A DNA stretch of 64,000 nt, from the NCBI RefSeq assembly GCF_900101625.1, contig NZ_FMYZ01000003.1, positions 1 through 64,000 on the forward strand, read 5' to 3'. Below are positions 28,509-38,798 of the stretch, one piece after another (the first letter of the stretch is position 1; the number at the start of each line of letters is the position of its first letter). This DNA comes from Cupriavidus sp. YR651. Its GTDB lineage: Bacteria > Pseudomonadota > Gammaproteobacteria > Burkholderiales > Burkholderiaceae. A program made the translations under genes and the position numbers. The notes beneath the pieces are model-generated. The model did no database searches. It was not told the DNA's origin and was given only the letters and a program-made list of their open reading frames with translations.

Positions 28509-28527
28509 CGCCAGCATCGGGCGAGGC

Positions 28528-30165
28528 TTACGCGCGCTTGCGCTGCGCCCGCAACGTTTCCGCCGCCGCCGCGCGCAGCTCGGGCGGAAAGGCCTGGATG
28601 CCGGTCCGGAAAAAGCCGCGCTCCGCAGGCCGCAGCGCGGCGATCTGGCACGCCAGCCGTTCCATCGCGTCGTAGGCTTGCGCCGTGGCACCCTGCTCAT
28701 GCGTGAGGTACCACGCCGATTCCATCAACAGGTTGGCCAGTTGCAGCGCGTTGTAGCGCACGTGCCCGGCATCGTGTTCCTCCAGCGCGAACGCCGCCAC
28801 CGATGACCAGCGCACAAATCCCTTGGCCGGAGCGAATGGCGCGTGGAACGGCCGCAGCGCATCGATCGCGGCGGACACGGTGAGCGGCCGCTGCGCGCGG
28901 AATGCGGCCACCGATGCCGGCGCGGGCGCCCCGGCCGTGCCCCGGGCCACGCGCAGCAGGAAGATCGTGTTCCACGCGGAGCCGCCGCCCACGCCAAAGC
29001 GGTCGCAGATCCATTCGGACAGGCCGAGCCAGCGCATGGCCTGACGCTGTACGTCCCCGGGCGCCAGTGCGCGCGCTTCGTCGACCAGTCCGTGCTGCCA
29101 GAACAACCACAACGACCAGCCGATGTTGGCGGCGGCATGCTGGACGGCGTCGACGGAGTCCGCTTCATAGGCAGCCTGCAGCGCGCCGGAGAAATCCTGC
29201 AGCGCCTGCCGGGCGGCGGCATGACGATCCACCGACGCGGAGGGACCCTGCTGCAGGGCGAGGCTCTTGCGCACCAGCGCCTCCAGGTTCAGCGTCTCGA
29301 ACCGCACGCGCGGGTTGTAGCGCACCACGGGACGCAGTTCGGCATCGGCCGCCAGGCGCGTCAACTCGGCCTGTGCCGATGTCAGATCCGCGCGAGCGTA
29401 GTGCTCCCACGCGCGCACCACATGGGCCATGGCCGCGAACGTCGGCAATGCCGCGCTGACGCCGCCGGTGGTCACGATGCGGTTGAAGCGTCGCAGTGCC
29501 GCGCGGCTGCGGTCCAGCCGGTCGCTGCGGCGCCACGCCAGGCTTTCCTTGAGCAGCGACAGCGCTTGCTGGAAGTCGTCCGCCGCGCTGCGTTGCGCGG
29601 CGCGAAAGGACTCGGCGACGCCGGCATCGAGCGATCCCGCGAAGCCGTCCTGCGCGCCGCGCATGGCCTGCGTCAAATGGCTCCAGAACGCCATGTCGCG
29701 CATGACGTAGTGAAGTCCGTCGTGCGAGCCGTTGCCGCGCTCCGGCGCGATCGGGTCGCCGGACGGTGCCTGCCCCAGCCAGCGTGACACGCCGGCCACG
29801 CCCAGCGCTCTGCCGTTGGCCGTGAAGCGCAGCCGGCGCGCGGTGGATGCCGGCATCCAGAACGGTCCGCGGCTGCGTCGCGCCGGGGCAAGGCTGGCGA
29901 TGTCCGCGGACTTGTCGGCGCCCCAGCCCACGGCGATGCCCCACCGGGCGAAGTCCGCGAACGCGCGCGACACCATCATCCGCACGTCGGCGGCCTCCGC
30001 AAAGCGGGCGCGCACGGCGGCCGCTGGCAGGTCTTCCCCATCGCGCGACACCGCCAGCCAGGTGCGCGCCAACAGCCAGACGGACTGGTAGCGCACAGGC
30101 TGGTCATCGATACGGTAGGGCGGCGACAGGTCGATGCGGATGGGGGCGGCGGGCATGGCCGCCAT
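28528..30165 (-). CDS. Conserved-looking protein of unknown function
   Basis: This 545-residue, Ala- and Arg-rich, mostly helical protein has no signal peptide or membrane segment. I do not recognise a domain; regular helical stretches (about 175-330) could be TPR-like. The start is uncertain: ATGs at 30165 and 30156 precede PAAPIRIDLSPPYRIDD, and neither has a good ribosome site. It is divergent from the beta-lactamase gene. Its 3' end abuts the truncated chemotaxis-receptor remnant. Confidence 0.7.
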   Translation of the reverse strand: MAAMPAAPIRIDLSPPYRIDDQPVRYQSVWLLARTWLAVSRDGEDLPAAAVRARFAEAADVRMMVSRAFADFARWGIAVGWGADKSADIASLAPARRSRGPFWMPASTARRLRFTANGRALGVAGVSRWLGQAPSGDPIAPERGNGSHDGLHYVMRDMAFWSHLTQAMRGAQDGFAGSLDAGVAESFRAAQRSAADDFQQALSLLKESLAWRRSDRLDRSRAALRRFNRIVTTGGVSAALPTFAAMAHVVRAWEHYARADLTSAQAELTRLAADAELRPVVRYNPRVRFETLNLEALVRKSLALQQGPSASVDRHAAARQALQDFSGALQAAYEADSVDAVQHAAANIGWSLWLFWQHGLVDEARALAPGDVQRQAMRWLGLSEWICDRFGVGGGSAWNTIFLLRVARGTAGAPAPASVAAFRAQRPLTVSAAIDALRPFHAPFAPAKGFVRWSSVAAFALEEHDAGHVRYNALQLANLLMESAWYLTHEQGATAQAYDAMERLACQIAALRPAERGFFRTGIQAFPPELRAAAAETLRAQRKRA

Positions 30166-30294
30166 GTTACGCGTGTTACAGCGGCGGCGGTTGGCGGGCT
30201 TTCCGCGAACACCTATGCTCCGCACCACGATCCGGGCCTGGATTGCCGACGTCTGCGAATGACGATAAACCACCCCCTCAAAGAGAGTGTCGAG

Positions 30295-31155
30295 ATGCGA
30301 AACAGACTTGCCCGTCTTGCCATGCCGGTTGCGACCGCCGTCGCGCTGTCCCTGTTCTCCCTGATGCTGCCGCCGGGCGCGAATGCCGCGAACCCTGCGC
30401 CGCCCGAGATCGCGCTGGACGCGAAGGCGTCATTCGACGCCGCCGGCGCCAACGGGACCATGCTCGTCTACGACATGCGTCGTCAGCGCATGCTCGCCTA
30501 CAACCCGCAGCGCGCCCGGACGGCGTACTCGCCGGCCTCGACGTTCAAGATCTTCAACTCCCTGATCGGGCTGGAAACGGGTGCCGTGGCGGACGTCGAC
30601 AATGACAAGCTGCCGTGGGACGGCAAGTTGTGGACGCACAACGGGACGCCCATCCTGCCAGCCGTGTGCAATGGCGACGTGTCGTTGCGGCTGGCCCTGA
30701 AGAACTCCTGCGTGCCGGCCTACCAGGTGATCGCACGGCGCGTGGGCACGGCGCAGTACCGCAAGTTCCTGACCGCCGCGCACTTCGGCAACGCCGACGT
30801 CAGCGGTCCGGTGGATCGCTTCTGGCTCAATGACCACCTGAGGATCACCGCGTACCAGCAGATCGATTTCCTGCGCGCCGTGGTGGAGCGCAAGGTGCCG
30901 GGCATCTCAGCGCGCAGCTATGACGCGCTCGACGACATCCTGACCATCGAGCAGACGCCGGACTACACCTTGCGTGCGAAGACTGGCTGGCGCGCGTCGG
31001 GGAAGAACGACATCGGCTGGTGGGTTGGCTGGGTCACGCGCGGGCAGGACACCTATGTGTTTGCCATGAACCTGGATATGCCGCGCATCGAGCTGGCGCC
31101 GAAACGCCAGGAGATCGGGCGCGCCGTGCTGAAGCAGGTCGGCGCGCTGCCCTGA
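30295..31155 (+). CDS. Class D (OXA-type) beta-lactamase
   Basis: This 286-residue periplasmic serine beta-lactamase has a signal peptide (about 1-31), the active-site S82-T-F-K85 motif with a Lys that is normally carbamylated, S138-C-V140 in place of SxV, FGN at 164-166 where most OXA enzymes have YGN, and K229-T-G231 followed by GWWVGW. An ATG at 30259 is an alternative start with a poorer N-terminus. Intrinsic OXA enzymes are known in Ralstonia (OXA-22 and OXA-60 groups); this is probably the resident chromosomal one. It is convergent with fliR, with only three bases between stops. The spectrum cannot be read from sequence. Confidence 0.92.
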   Translation: MRNRLARLAMPVATAVALSLFSLMLPPGANAANPAPPEIALDAKASFDAAGANGTMLVYDMRRQRMLAYNPQRARTAYSPASTFKIFNSLIGLETGAVADVDNDKLPWDGKLWTHNGTPILPAVCNGDVSLRLALKNSCVPAYQVIARRVGTAQYRKFLTAAHFGNADVSGPVDRFWLNDHLRITAYQQIDFLRAVVERKVPGISARSYDALDDILTIEQTPDYTLRAKTGWRASGKNDIGWWVGWVTRGQDTYVFAMNLDMPRIELAPKRQEIGRAVLKQVGALP

Positions 31156-31158
31156 TCG

Positions 31159-31944
31159 TTACTGGACGAACTGGTCGAGCACGGTGGCCATGGCCTGGAG
31201 GCCGGCATCGACCAGGTGCTGCATATAGGCGCCCATCTGCGGCATGACCAGCATCATGATCACCATGCCGCCCCCCAGCGTGACCGGGAAGCCCACGGCG
31301 AAGATGGAAAGCTGCGGCGATGCGCGGTTCAGGATGCCCATCGACAGGTTCAGCGTCAGCAGCGCCGCGATCATCGGCAGTGCCAGCAAGGTGCCCGACG
31401 CGAAGACCATCGATCCCGCTCGCGCCACGGCACCCCAGCCGTGGCCAGAGAGCGGCGTGCCGGCGATCGGCACGCTGTTGAAGCTGTCCACCAGCGTGGC
31501 CAGCATCATCAGGTGGCCGTCCAGCGCCAGGAACATCAGCGTGGCGACGATGTTGAGGAAGCGCGACAGCACCATCGTCTGCCCGCCGGAGGACCGGTCG
31601 TAGAACGATGCGAACGACAGGCCCATCTGCAGGCCGATCACTTCACCGGCGGTCTGGACCGCGGCGAAGATCAGGCGCATGGTGAAACCCATGGCCACGC
31701 CGATGCCGATCTCGTTCACGATGATCAGGAAGCCATCGAAGGAATAGACGGGCGCGGCGGGAATGTTGGCGAGGGTCGGCGAGATGATCGTCGACAGCCC
31801 CGCCGCCAGCAGCACCTTGGCGCGACGCGGAATGGTCGATTCGCTGAACAGCGGTGCGGTGGCGATCAGCCCCAGCAGGCGGAACATCGGCCACAGGAAG
31901 GCCGCGATCCACCCGTACAGCTGGGCCGTGGTGACGTCGATCAC
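31159..31944 (-). CDS. fliR: Flagellar export apparatus protein FliR
   Basis: This 261-residue inner-membrane protein has six membrane segments and is part of the FliPQR gate of the flagellar type III export apparatus. Typical patterns are LIATAPLFSESTIPRRAKVLLA, NEIGIGVAMGFTMRLIFAAVQTAGEVIGLQMGL and MILVMPQMGAYM-like ends. It starts ten bases after the fliQ stop and is the last gene of the operon. Confidence 0.95.
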   Translation of the reverse strand: MIDVTTAQLYGWIAAFLWPMFRLLGLIATAPLFSESTIPRRAKVLLAAGLSTIISPTLANIPAAPVYSFDGFLIIVNEIGIGVAMGFTMRLIFAAVQTAGEVIGLQMGLSFASFYDRSSGGQTMVLSRFLNIVATLMFLALDGHLMMLATLVDSFNSVPIAGTPLSGHGWGAVARAGSMVFASGTLLALPMIAALLTLNLSMGILNRASPQLSIFAVGFPVTLGGGMVIMMLVMPQMGAYMQHLVDAGLQAMATVLDQFVQ

Positions 31945-31954
31945 GGCCGCAGGC

Positions 31955-32224
31955 TCAGTGCGCCAGCGCGGGGATGCCCTGGAACACCTCGCGCATGTAA
32001 TCCACGAAGGTGTTGATCATCCACGGACCCACCAGCACCATGGTCACGAACAGCGCGACCAGCTTGGGGATGAACGTCAGCGTCATTTCGTTGATCTGGG
32101 TGGCGGCCTGGAACAGGCTGACCACCAGGCCGGCCGCCAGCGCCACCAGCAGCAGCGGGGCGGACAGCATCAGGGTCATCTTCATCGCCTGCGTGGCGAT
32201 GGTCATTACCATTTCCGGTGTCAT
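31955..32224 (-). CDS. fliQ: Flagellar export apparatus protein FliQ
   Basis: This 89-residue protein has two membrane helices (MTPEMVMTIATQAMKMTLML, then FVTMVLVGPWM) around the family core LVVSLFQAATQINEMTLTFIPK. It forms the export gate with FliP and FliR. It starts 12 bases after fliP. Confidence 0.95.
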   Translation of the reverse strand: MTPEMVMTIATQAMKMTLMLSAPLLLVALAAGLVVSLFQAATQINEMTLTFIPKLVALFVTMVLVGPWMINTFVDYMREVFQGIPALAH

Positions 32225-32236
32225 GGCGGCCTCCGG

Positions 32237-33031
32237 TCAGTTCATGAAGCTCTGGGCCAGCGAACCCAGCAGCAGCTGCCAGCCATCCACCAGCACGAAC
32301 AGCATCAGCTTGAACGGCAGCGAGATCGTGGCGGGCGGCACCATCATCATGCCCATCGCCATCAGCACGCTGGCCACGACCAGGTCGATGATCAGGAAGG
32401 GGATGAAGATCGTGAAGCCGATCTGGAACGCGGTCTTGAGCTCGCTGGTGACGAACGCCGGTACCAGCACCGAGAACGGCACGTCATCCGGGCCCTGCAT
32501 TTCCGGGGTCTTGGCCATCTGGGCGAACATCGCCAGGTCCTTCTCCCGCGTCTGGCGCAGCATGAACGCGCGCACCGGCACGGCCGCGCGGGACGCGGCG
32601 ACCTCCAGGCTGATCTTGTTGTCCGAGAGCGGCTTGTAGGCGTCGGTGTAGACCTTGTCGAACACCGGCGACATCACGAAGAAGGTCAGGAACAGCGACA
32701 GGCCGACGAGTACCTGGTTGGGCGGCGACGAGGCCGTGCCCAGCGCGTTGCGCAGCAGCCCCAGCACGATGATGATGCGGGTGAAGCCCGTCATCATCAG
32801 CATGGCGGCCGGCAGGAACGACAGCGACGTCAGCAGGACCAGCGTCTGGATCGACAGCGACCAGGTCTGGCTGCCGCCGGCGCCCGGCTTGCTGACCACG
32901 CCGGGCAGCGACTGCGCCAGGGCCGATTCGGGCGCCAGCCACAGCACTAGTGGCAGCAACGCCAGGACGGCGGCGGCCACGCGCGGCAGGCGCGCAGGAT
33001 GCCGCCCGGTGGCGGCACGCAGCGTGTTCAT
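32237..33031 (-). CDS. fliP: Flagellar export apparatus protein FliP
   Basis: This 264-residue protein has a cleavable signal (near ALAQSL) and the family patterns [29 protein letters not shown] and [23 protein letters not shown]. It forms the core of the export pore. Its ATG overlaps the fliO stop by four bases, indicating translational coupling. Confidence 0.96.
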   Translation of the reverse strand: MNTLRAATGRHPARLPRVAAAVLALLPLVLWLAPESALAQSLPGVVSKPGAGGSQTWSLSIQTLVLLTSLSFLPAAMLMMTGFTRIIIVLGLLRNALGTASSPPNQVLVGLSLFLTFFVMSPVFDKVYTDAYKPLSDNKISLEVAASRAAVPVRAFMLRQTREKDLAMFAQMAKTPEMQGPDDVPFSVLVPAFVTSELKTAFQIGFTIFIPFLIIDLVVASVLMAMGMMMVPPATISLPFKLMLFVLVDGWQLLLGSLAQSFMN

Positions 33032-33549
33032 TTCTTGAGGTTATCCTGCATCGATCGCATCAGCCGTTCCGCGAAACCGCCTTGCATGGACTGCGGCGAT
33101 TGCGGGCCCGACGAGGCGGTCGTATCCGGCTGGGCCGGCAGCGTATGGAGCGGACGGATTTCGCCGGCGGACACACCCAGCACCAGCCAGGTGTCGCCGA
33201 CTTCGACCATCACCACTTTCTGGCGCGCGCCCAGCATCAGGCTGCCGACGACTTTCATCGACGCGCCACCGGCGCCGTGGCGGACCAGTCCGACGCGGCG
33301 TGCCACCCAGGCCAGGCCCAGGATCAGCGCGATGACGGCAAACAGGCCAAGACCGGCCTGCGCCAGGCTGGCGCCGCCGCTGATGACGGGGGCGCTGGCC
33401 GTGACATGACTGGCCGGGGCCGGATTGGCGGCCTGGGCGGTGCTGAGTACGGTATCAGCGGCCTGCGCGCCGGTCATGGCAAGCCCGGAGAGGGCGATGC
33501 CTGCGGCAAGGCGCCCGGCAGCCAGCAGCCGGCGCGAGGCGACTGTCAT
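33028..33549 (-). CDS. fliO: Flagellar assembly protein FliO
   Basis: This 173-residue protein has an N-terminal hydrophobic segment, one central membrane helix ([19 protein letters not shown]) and a small C-terminal domain ([29 protein letters not shown]) typical of FliO, which helps assemble FliP. It overlaps fliN and fliP by four bases each. Confidence 0.92.
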   Translation of the reverse strand: MTVASRRLLAAGRLAAGIALSGLAMTGAQAADTVLSTAQAANPAPASHVTASAPVISGGASLAQAGLGLFAVIALILGLAWVARRVGLVRHGAGGASMKVVGSLMLGARQKVVMVEVGDTWLVLGVSAGEIRPLHTLPAQPDTTASSGPQSPQSMQGGFAERLMRSMQDNLKK

Positions 33550-34019
33550 TTGTTGAGCTTCCGGATGCGTTCCGACGGCGTGATGATGTCCGTCAGGCGG
33601 ATGCCGAACTTGTCGTTGACCACCACCACTTCGCCCTGGGCGATCAGGTAGCCGTTCACCAGCACGTCCATCGGTTCGCCAGCCAGGCCGTCGAGTTCCA
33701 CCACGGAGCCCTGCGCCAGTTGCAGCAGGTTCTTGATGGGCACCTTGGTGCGGCCCAGTTCCACGGTCAGCTGCACCGGAATGTCGAGAATCATCCCGAT
33801 ATCGTTGTGGAAGCCGCTGGGTGCGTCCTGCGCCAGCGGCGGGAACACGGTGGAGGCCGCCGGCGTGGCGGTCGCCATGGCCGAAGCCGCCGGAGCGGTT
33901 GCGGTCGCGGTGGCGGCCGGGGCGGCAGCGGGTGCCTGCTCGGCGCTGGTCTGCTCCGCCAGGGCGCTGGCCCAGTCGTCCATCGGATCGACCGGCTTGT
34001 CCTGAGTGCCGTCAGTCAT
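33546..34019 (-). CDS. fliN: Flagellar motor switch protein FliN
   Basis: This 157-residue protein has an Ala-rich N-terminal linker (about 20-65) and the SpoA domain (MILDIPVQLTVELGRTKVPIKNLLQLAQGSVVELD, then INDKFGIRL-like end VVNDKFGIRLTDI). It forms the C-ring with FliM and FliG and helps dock export substrates. It overlaps the end of fliM by eight bases. Confidence 0.95.
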   Translation of the reverse strand: MTDGTQDKPVDPMDDWASALAEQTSAEQAPAAAPAATATATAPAASAMATATPAASTVFPPLAQDAPSGFHNDIGMILDIPVQLTVELGRTKVPIKNLLQLAQGSVVELDGLAGEPMDVLVNGYLIAQGEVVVVNDKFGIRLTDIITPSERIRKLNK

Positions 34020-35022
34020 GATCGGTTTCCTTGTTGGAATCGCTGTCTTGGTAGTTGATCATTCGCTGTACGCGCAGCGCGTACTGGCCGTTCATGGTGC
34101 CGAAGCCGCACTGCATCACGGGCACGCCGTCCACCTTGCCGAAGATGTGCTCGGGCAGGTCGATCGGCAGTACGTCGCCGGCGCGCATGGCCAGCACTTC
34201 GGCCACGGTGCTTTGCAGATGGGCAAACTCGGCCACCAGTTCCACTTCGGCGGCGCGCAGCTGGCTGGAAAGCTGGCCGAGCCAGCGCTTGTCTACCTCG
34301 ACCTCGTCCTGCAACGGGTTCATCAGCAGATCGCGCAGCGGCTCGATCATCGAGTAGGGAATGCAGATATGCAGTTGCCCGCCGACGGCGCCCAGTTCGA
34401 TGTGGAACGCGGTGGTGACCACGGCATCGTTGGGGCCGGCGATGTTGGCGAACTTGGTGTGCATCTCCGAGCGGACGTAGTCGAACTCGATCGGATGCAC
34501 CGTGCGCCAGGCCTGGCCATAGCTGTTGAGCGTCAGATCGAGCATGCGGCGGATGATGCGCTGCTCGGTCTGGGTAAAGTCGCGGCCTTCCACGCGGGTG
34601 TGGAAACGGCCATCGCCGCCGAACAGGTTGTCGACGACGAGGAAGACCAGGTTGGGGTCGTACACGAACAGCGCGGTGCCCCGCAGCGGCTTCATGTGGA
34701 CCAGGTTCAGGTTCGTCGGCACCGGCAGGTTGCGCACGAAGTCGCCGTACTTCTCGATCCTGACCGTACCCACCGAGATGTCGGCGCCACGGCGGATGAA
34801 GTTGAACAGCGCCGAGCGCAGCGCGCGGCCAAACCGCTCGTTGATGATCTCGAGCGTGTGCAGCCGGCCACGGACGACCCGCTCCTGCGTGGCGAGGTTA
34901 TACGGGCGTACCCCGCCTTCTTCGGCAACGGGCGCGCTTGCCGTGGGCGCATCGGATTCGCCCGATACGCCTTTCAGTAGTTCGTCTACCTCGTCCTGCG
35001 AGAGGAACTTGTCGTAGGCCAT
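34012..35022 (-). CDS. fliM: Flagellar motor switch protein FliM
   Basis: This 336-residue protein has the N-terminal CheY-binding peptide FLSQDEVDELLKGV, a CheC-like middle domain (LNLVHMKPLRGTALFVYDPNLVFLVVDNLFGGDGRF) and a C-terminal SpoA domain. It transmits CheY-P binding to the motor. 144 bases separate it from the fliL stop. Confidence 0.96.
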   Translation of the reverse strand: MAYDKFLSQDEVDELLKGVSGESDAPTASAPVAEEGGVRPYNLATQERVVRGRLHTLEIINERFGRALRSALFNFIRRGADISVGTVRIEKYGDFVRNLPVPTNLNLVHMKPLRGTALFVYDPNLVFLVVDNLFGGDGRFHTRVEGRDFTQTEQRIIRRMLDLTLNSYGQAWRTVHPIEFDYVRSEMHTKFANIAGPNDAVVTTAFHIELGAVGGQLHICIPYSMIEPLRDLLMNPLQDEVEVDKRWLGQLSSQLRAAEVELVAEFAHLQSTVAEVLAMRAGDVLPIDLPEHIFGKVDGVPVMQCGFGTMNGQYALRVQRMINYQDSDSNKETDHD

Positions 35023-35166
35023 CTAGTGTCCTGCCCCGTGAACGGCTAAGAGGATGAAACGGTCCATATCCGGCTTCAGCCGGCGCGCGCGGCGCGGCGG
35101 CAGGAAGGAAGAACGGCGGGCAGTTTCATAACGGTTTTGCGTGGGTTCGCGCGGCAGGGGTACGGC

Positions 35167-35655
35167 TTACTGCACCACGAACGATGTGAACAAGACATCC
35201 AGGATCTTCTGCGCCGGCAGGCTCGGGGCAAACGGCTGGCTGATCGCCGCCTGGATGTCCTGTGCCAGGCGGCGCTTGCCTTCCACGGTCGCCAGGTCCG
35301 CCGGCTGACGGGCCGACAGCAGCAGCAGGATGCGGCTGCGTGCCTCGGGCTGGTACTGCGCCAGGCGAGCCTGGGTTTCGCTGTCCGCCACCTTGAGCGA
35401 GAGCCCCGTGTGCAGGAAGCGGTCGCCGTCCTCGCTCTTGAGGTTCACGGTGAACGCATCCAGCGGCACGAAGATCGGGGGCGGCACCACCGGAGCCGCT
35501 GCCGCCGCCGGCTGGCGATTGCCACCGATGACGCTGCCCAGCACGAAGCCGCCAACGCCCAGGGCCACCACCAGCACGCCGCCGCCGATCAGCAACAGTC
35601 GGCCGCGCTTGCTCGGATTGCCGCCGGTCTGGGAGGGGGAAAGCGTGTTCGCCAT
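35167..35655 (-). CDS. fliL: Flagellar basal-body associated protein FliL
   Basis: This 162-residue protein has a single membrane helix near residues 19-40 (LLLIGGGVLVVALGVGGFVLG), a Pro/Ala linker and a periplasmic domain ending in QKILDVLFTSFVVQ, the standard FliL C-terminus. I chose the ATG at 35655 (MANTLSPSQ); upstream codons do not look like FliL. It is the first gene of the fliLMNOPQR run and stabilises the stator. Confidence 0.93.
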   Translation of the reverse strand: MANTLSPSQTGGNPSKRGRLLLIGGGVLVVALGVGGFVLGSVIGGNRQPAAAAAPVVPPPIFVPLDAFTVNLKSEDGDRFLHTGLSLKVADSETQARLAQYQPEARSRILLLLSARQPADLATVEGKRRLAQDIQAAISQPFAPSLPAQKILDVLFTSFVVQ

Positions 35656-36173
35656 GAGATGCCTGTGTCGGAATGCCTGCCATTCTTCCCGAATCGCAGG
35701 CAAGCAAAGGGCCGATAAAAAGGGGGAAACCCGTTCAGCTTGGCCGTTTGAGCTGGACGGGCATCGGACGCAGGAGCGCATCGGCGCGCCATTTGCGCCT
35801 GCAAGGTGGTTAACGAATACGGGGCGCGGAACTTAAGACGAACGTGCCCGACGGCGCATGGGCAAGGCATAAAAGTGATGTATAAGGCTCTGTAAAGGGC
35901 GGCTGGCGTGGGACTTCCGCGCGCCGGAATCTCCACTCCGGGTTTTGCCCGCTTGCATGGCGGCCGGTGGCTGACATGTCAAATGGATGCAGTCATTCAC
36001 CCGAAATCCCTTGTCAAACAGTGCTTCATGATATTTAACTCTTATATAAGATATAAGACATTTGATCTCGGGCGGACTTCGGTCTACAATCACGCGGCAC
36101 CTGGCGGTGTTGCGCCGCCAGCCCCACAGAGACAAGAGCAGTACCGTTAAAACCCTATTAACAGCAGGTTCCC
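35656..36173. other. Divergent control region between fliL and acnB
   Basis: The half near fliL shows no protein-like frame. AT-rich sequence from 36031 to 36066 contains the acnB operator-like repeats and promoter described separately. I see no clear flagellar sigma-28 or sigma-54 site for fliL. Confidence 0.6.
36040..36090 (+). promoter_or_regulatory. acnB promoter with upstream palindrome
   Basis: TTGATC (36062-36067), a 17-base spacer and TACAAT (36085-36090) form a plausible sigma-70 promoter. Just upstream, TCTTATATAAGA (36040-36051) is a perfect 12-base palindrome, and its right arm is repeated as TATAAGA directly after. This is a likely regulator site; the regulator is not known from the sequence. 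Confidence 0.6.
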
Positions 36174-38765
36174 ATGCTTGATATCTATCGCGCCCATGTC
36201 GCCGAACGCGCCGCGCTTGGCATCCCCCCTCTGCCGCTGACCGCCAAGCAGACTGCCGAGCTGATCGAACTGATCAAGAACCCGCCGGCGGGCGAGGAAA
36301 AGACCCTGCTGGACCTGATTACCTACCGCGTGCCGGCCGGCGTGGACGACGCCGCCAAGGTCAAGGCCTCGTACCTGGCCGCCGTGGCGCTGGGCAAGGA
36401 GTCGACCTCGCTGATCTCGCGCGCCCGTGCGACCGAGCTGCTGGGCACGATGCTGGGCGGCTACAACATCTCCCCGCTGATCGAGCTGCTTGACGACGCG
36501 GAAGTCGGCACCGTGGCCGCCAATGCGCTGAAGACCACGCTGCTGATGTTCGATGCCTTCCACGACGTGAAGGAAAAGGCCGACAAGGGCAACGCCAATG
36601 CCCGCGCCGTGCTGCAAAGCTGGGCCGATGCCGAGTGGTTCACCAGCCGTCCGGAAGTGCCGCAAAGCATGACCATCACCGTGTTCAAGGTGCCGGGCGA
36701 AACCAATACCGACGATCTGTCGCCGGCCCCCGACGCCACCACCCGCCCGGACATCCCGATGCACGCGCTGGCCATGCTGAAGAACAAGCGCGAAGGCGCG
36801 GCGTTCCAGCCGGAAGAAGACGGCAAGCGCGGCCCGGTGGCGTTCATCGAATCGCTGAAGGAAAAGGGCCACCTGGTCGCCTACGTGGGCGACGTGGTCG
36901 GCACCGGCTCCAGCCGCAAGTCCGCCACCAACTCGGTGCTGTGGTTCACCGGCGAAGACATCCCCTACGTGCCGAACAAGCGCTTCGGTGGTGTGTGCCT
37001 GGGCAGCAAGATCGCCCCGATCTTCTACAACACGATGGAAGACGCCGGCGCACTGCCGATCGAGCTGGATGTGTCCCAGATGGAAATGGGCGACGTGGTG
37101 GAACTGCGTCCCTATGAAGGCAAGGCCCTGAAGAACGGTGCCGTGATCTCCGAATTCAAGGTGAAGTCGGATGTGCTGTTCGACGAAGTGCGCGCCGGTG
37201 GCCGTATTCCGCTGATCGTCGGCCGTGGCCTGACCGCCAAGGCCCGCGAGGCGCTGGGCCTGGCCCCGTCCACGCTGTTCCGCCTGCCGCTGAACCCGGT
37301 GGATACGGGCAAGGGTTACACGCTGGCCCAGAAGATGGTGGGCCGCGCGGTTGGCCTGGCCGAAGGCAAGGGCATCCGTCCGGGCACGTACTGCGAACCG
37401 AAGATGACCTCGGTGGGCTCGCAAGACACCACCGGCCCGATGACCCGCGACGAGCTGAAGGACCTGGCCTGCCTGGGCTTCTCGGCCGACCTGGTGATGC
37501 AGTCGTTCTGCCACACCGCCGCCTATCCGAAGCCCGTGGACGTGAAGACGCACCACACGCTGCCGCAATTCATCAGCACCCGTGGCGGCATCTCGCTGCG
37601 CCCGGGCGATGGCGTGATCCACTCGTGGCTGAACCGCATGCTGCTGCCCGATACTGTCGGCACCGGCGGCGACTCGCACACCCGCTTCCCGATCGGCATC
37701 AGCTTCCCGGCCGGCTCGGGCCTGGTGGCCTTTGCCGCCGCCACCGGCGTGATGCCGCTGGACATGCCGGAATCGGTGCTGGTCCGCTTCAAGGGCAAGA
37801 TGCAGCCCGGCGTCACGCTGCGTGACCTGGTCAACGCCATTCCCCTGTACGCGATCAAGCAGGGCCTGCTGACCGTGGCCAAGCAAGGCAAGAAGAACAT
37901 CTTCTCGGGCCGCATCTTGGAAATCGAAGGTCTGCCCGACCTGAAGGTGGAACAAGCCTTCGAACTGTCGGACGCCTCCGCCGAGCGTTCGGCCGCCGGT
38001 TGCTCGGTGCGCCTGAACAAGGAACCGATCATCGAATACATCAACAGCAACATCACGCTGCTGAAGTGGATGATCGCCGAGGGCTACCAGGACCCGCGCA
38101 GCCTGCAGCGCCGTATCAAGGCCATGGAAGCATGGCTGGCCGATCCGAAGCTGCTGGAGCCGGACGCCGACGCCGAGTACGCCGCCGTGATCGAGATCGA
38201 TCTGGCCGACGTGCACGAGCCGATCGTGGCCTGCCCGAACGACCCGGACGACGTGAAGACGCTGGCCGACGTGGCGGGCGCCAAGATCGACGAAGTGTTC
38301 ATCGGTTCGTGCATGACCAACATCGGTCACTTCCGCGCCGCGTCGAAGCTGCTGGAAGGCAAGCGCGACATCCCCGTGAAGCTGTGGGTCGCGCCGCCGA
38401 CCAAGATGGACCAGAAGCAGCTGACCGAGGAAGGCCACTACGGCGTCTTCGGCACGGCCGGTGCGCGTACCGAAATGCCGGGCTGCTCGCTGTGCATGGG
38501 TAACCAGGCACAGGTGCGCGAAGGCGCGACGGTGATGTCGACCAGCACGCGTAACTTCCCGAACCGTCTCGGCAAGAACACCAACGTGTACCTGGGTTCC
38601 GCCGAGCTGGCCGCGATCTGCTCGCGCCTTGGCCGCATTCCGAACAAGGAAGAGTACATGTCGGACATGGGCGTGCTCAGCGCCAATGGCGACAAGATCT
38701 ACAAGTACATGAACTTCGACCAGATCGAGGACTTCAAGGAAGTGGCGGATACGGTGAACGTGTAA
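36174..38765 (+). CDS. acnB: Aconitate hydratase B
   Basis: This 863-residue bifunctional aconitase/2-methylisocitrate dehydratase of the TCA and methylcitrate cycles starts with the AcnB-specific HEAT-like domain ([21 protein letters not shown]), followed by the swivel domain ([21 protein letters not shown]) and domains 1-3. The three [4Fe-4S] Cys are in [12 protein letters not shown] and [30 protein letters not shown] carries active-site residues. The length matches E. coli AcnB. It is transcribed alone from the promoter upstream and is followed by repeats and a terminator. Confidence 0.98.
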   Translation: MLDIYRAHVAERAALGIPPLPLTAKQTAELIELIKNPPAGEEKTLLDLITYRVPAGVDDAAKVKASYLAAVALGKESTSLISRARATELLGTMLGGYNISPLIELLDDAEVGTVAANALKTTLLMFDAFHDVKEKADKGNANARAVLQSWADAEWFTSRPEVPQSMTITVFKVPGETNTDDLSPAPDATTRPDIPMHALAMLKNKREGAAFQPEEDGKRGPVAFIESLKEKGHLVAYVGDVVGTGSSRKSATNSVLWFTGEDIPYVPNKRFGGVCLGSKIAPIFYNTMEDAGALPIELDVSQMEMGDVVELRPYEGKALKNGAVISEFKVKSDVLFDEVRAGGRIPLIVGRGLTAKAREALGLAPSTLFRLPLNPVDTGKGYTLAQKMVGRAVGLAEGKGIRPGTYCEPKMTSVGSQDTTGPMTRDELKDLACLGFSADLVMQSFCHTAAYPKPVDVKTHHTLPQFISTRGGISLRPGDGVIHSWLNRMLLPDTVGTGGDSHTRFPIGISFPAGSGLVAFAAATGVMPLDMPESVLVRFKGKMQPGVTLRDLVNAIPLYAIKQGLLTVAKQGKKNIFSGRILEIEGLPDLKVEQAFELSDASAERSAAGCSVRLNKEPIIEYINSNITLLKWMIAEGYQDPRSLQRRIKAMEAWLADPKLLEPDADAEYAAVIEIDLADVHEPIVACPNDPDDVKTLADVAGAKIDEVFIGSCMTNIGHFRAASKLLEGKRDIPVKLWVAPPTKMDQKQLTEEGHYGVFGTAGARTEMPGCSLCMGNQAQVREGATVMSTSTRNFPNRLGKNTNVYLGSAELAAICSRLGRIPNKEEYMSDMGVLSANGDKIYKYMNFDQIEDFKEVADTVNV

Positions 38766-38798
38766 GCGTCACCATCGCGCGTGACCTGCCATGTGGCT

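Noticed and set aside
28377..28700. Minus-strand frames running over the chemotaxis-receptor remnant
   Set aside because: Basic, low-complexity sequences that cross the end of the unknown gene in another frame.
36147..38438. A 763-codon open frame antisense to acnB, and a similar 648-codon frame antisense to pyk/eno at 11686-13632
   Set aside because: Both are high-GC third-position shadows of certain genes, rich in His, Arg and Gly with no domain or ribosome site.
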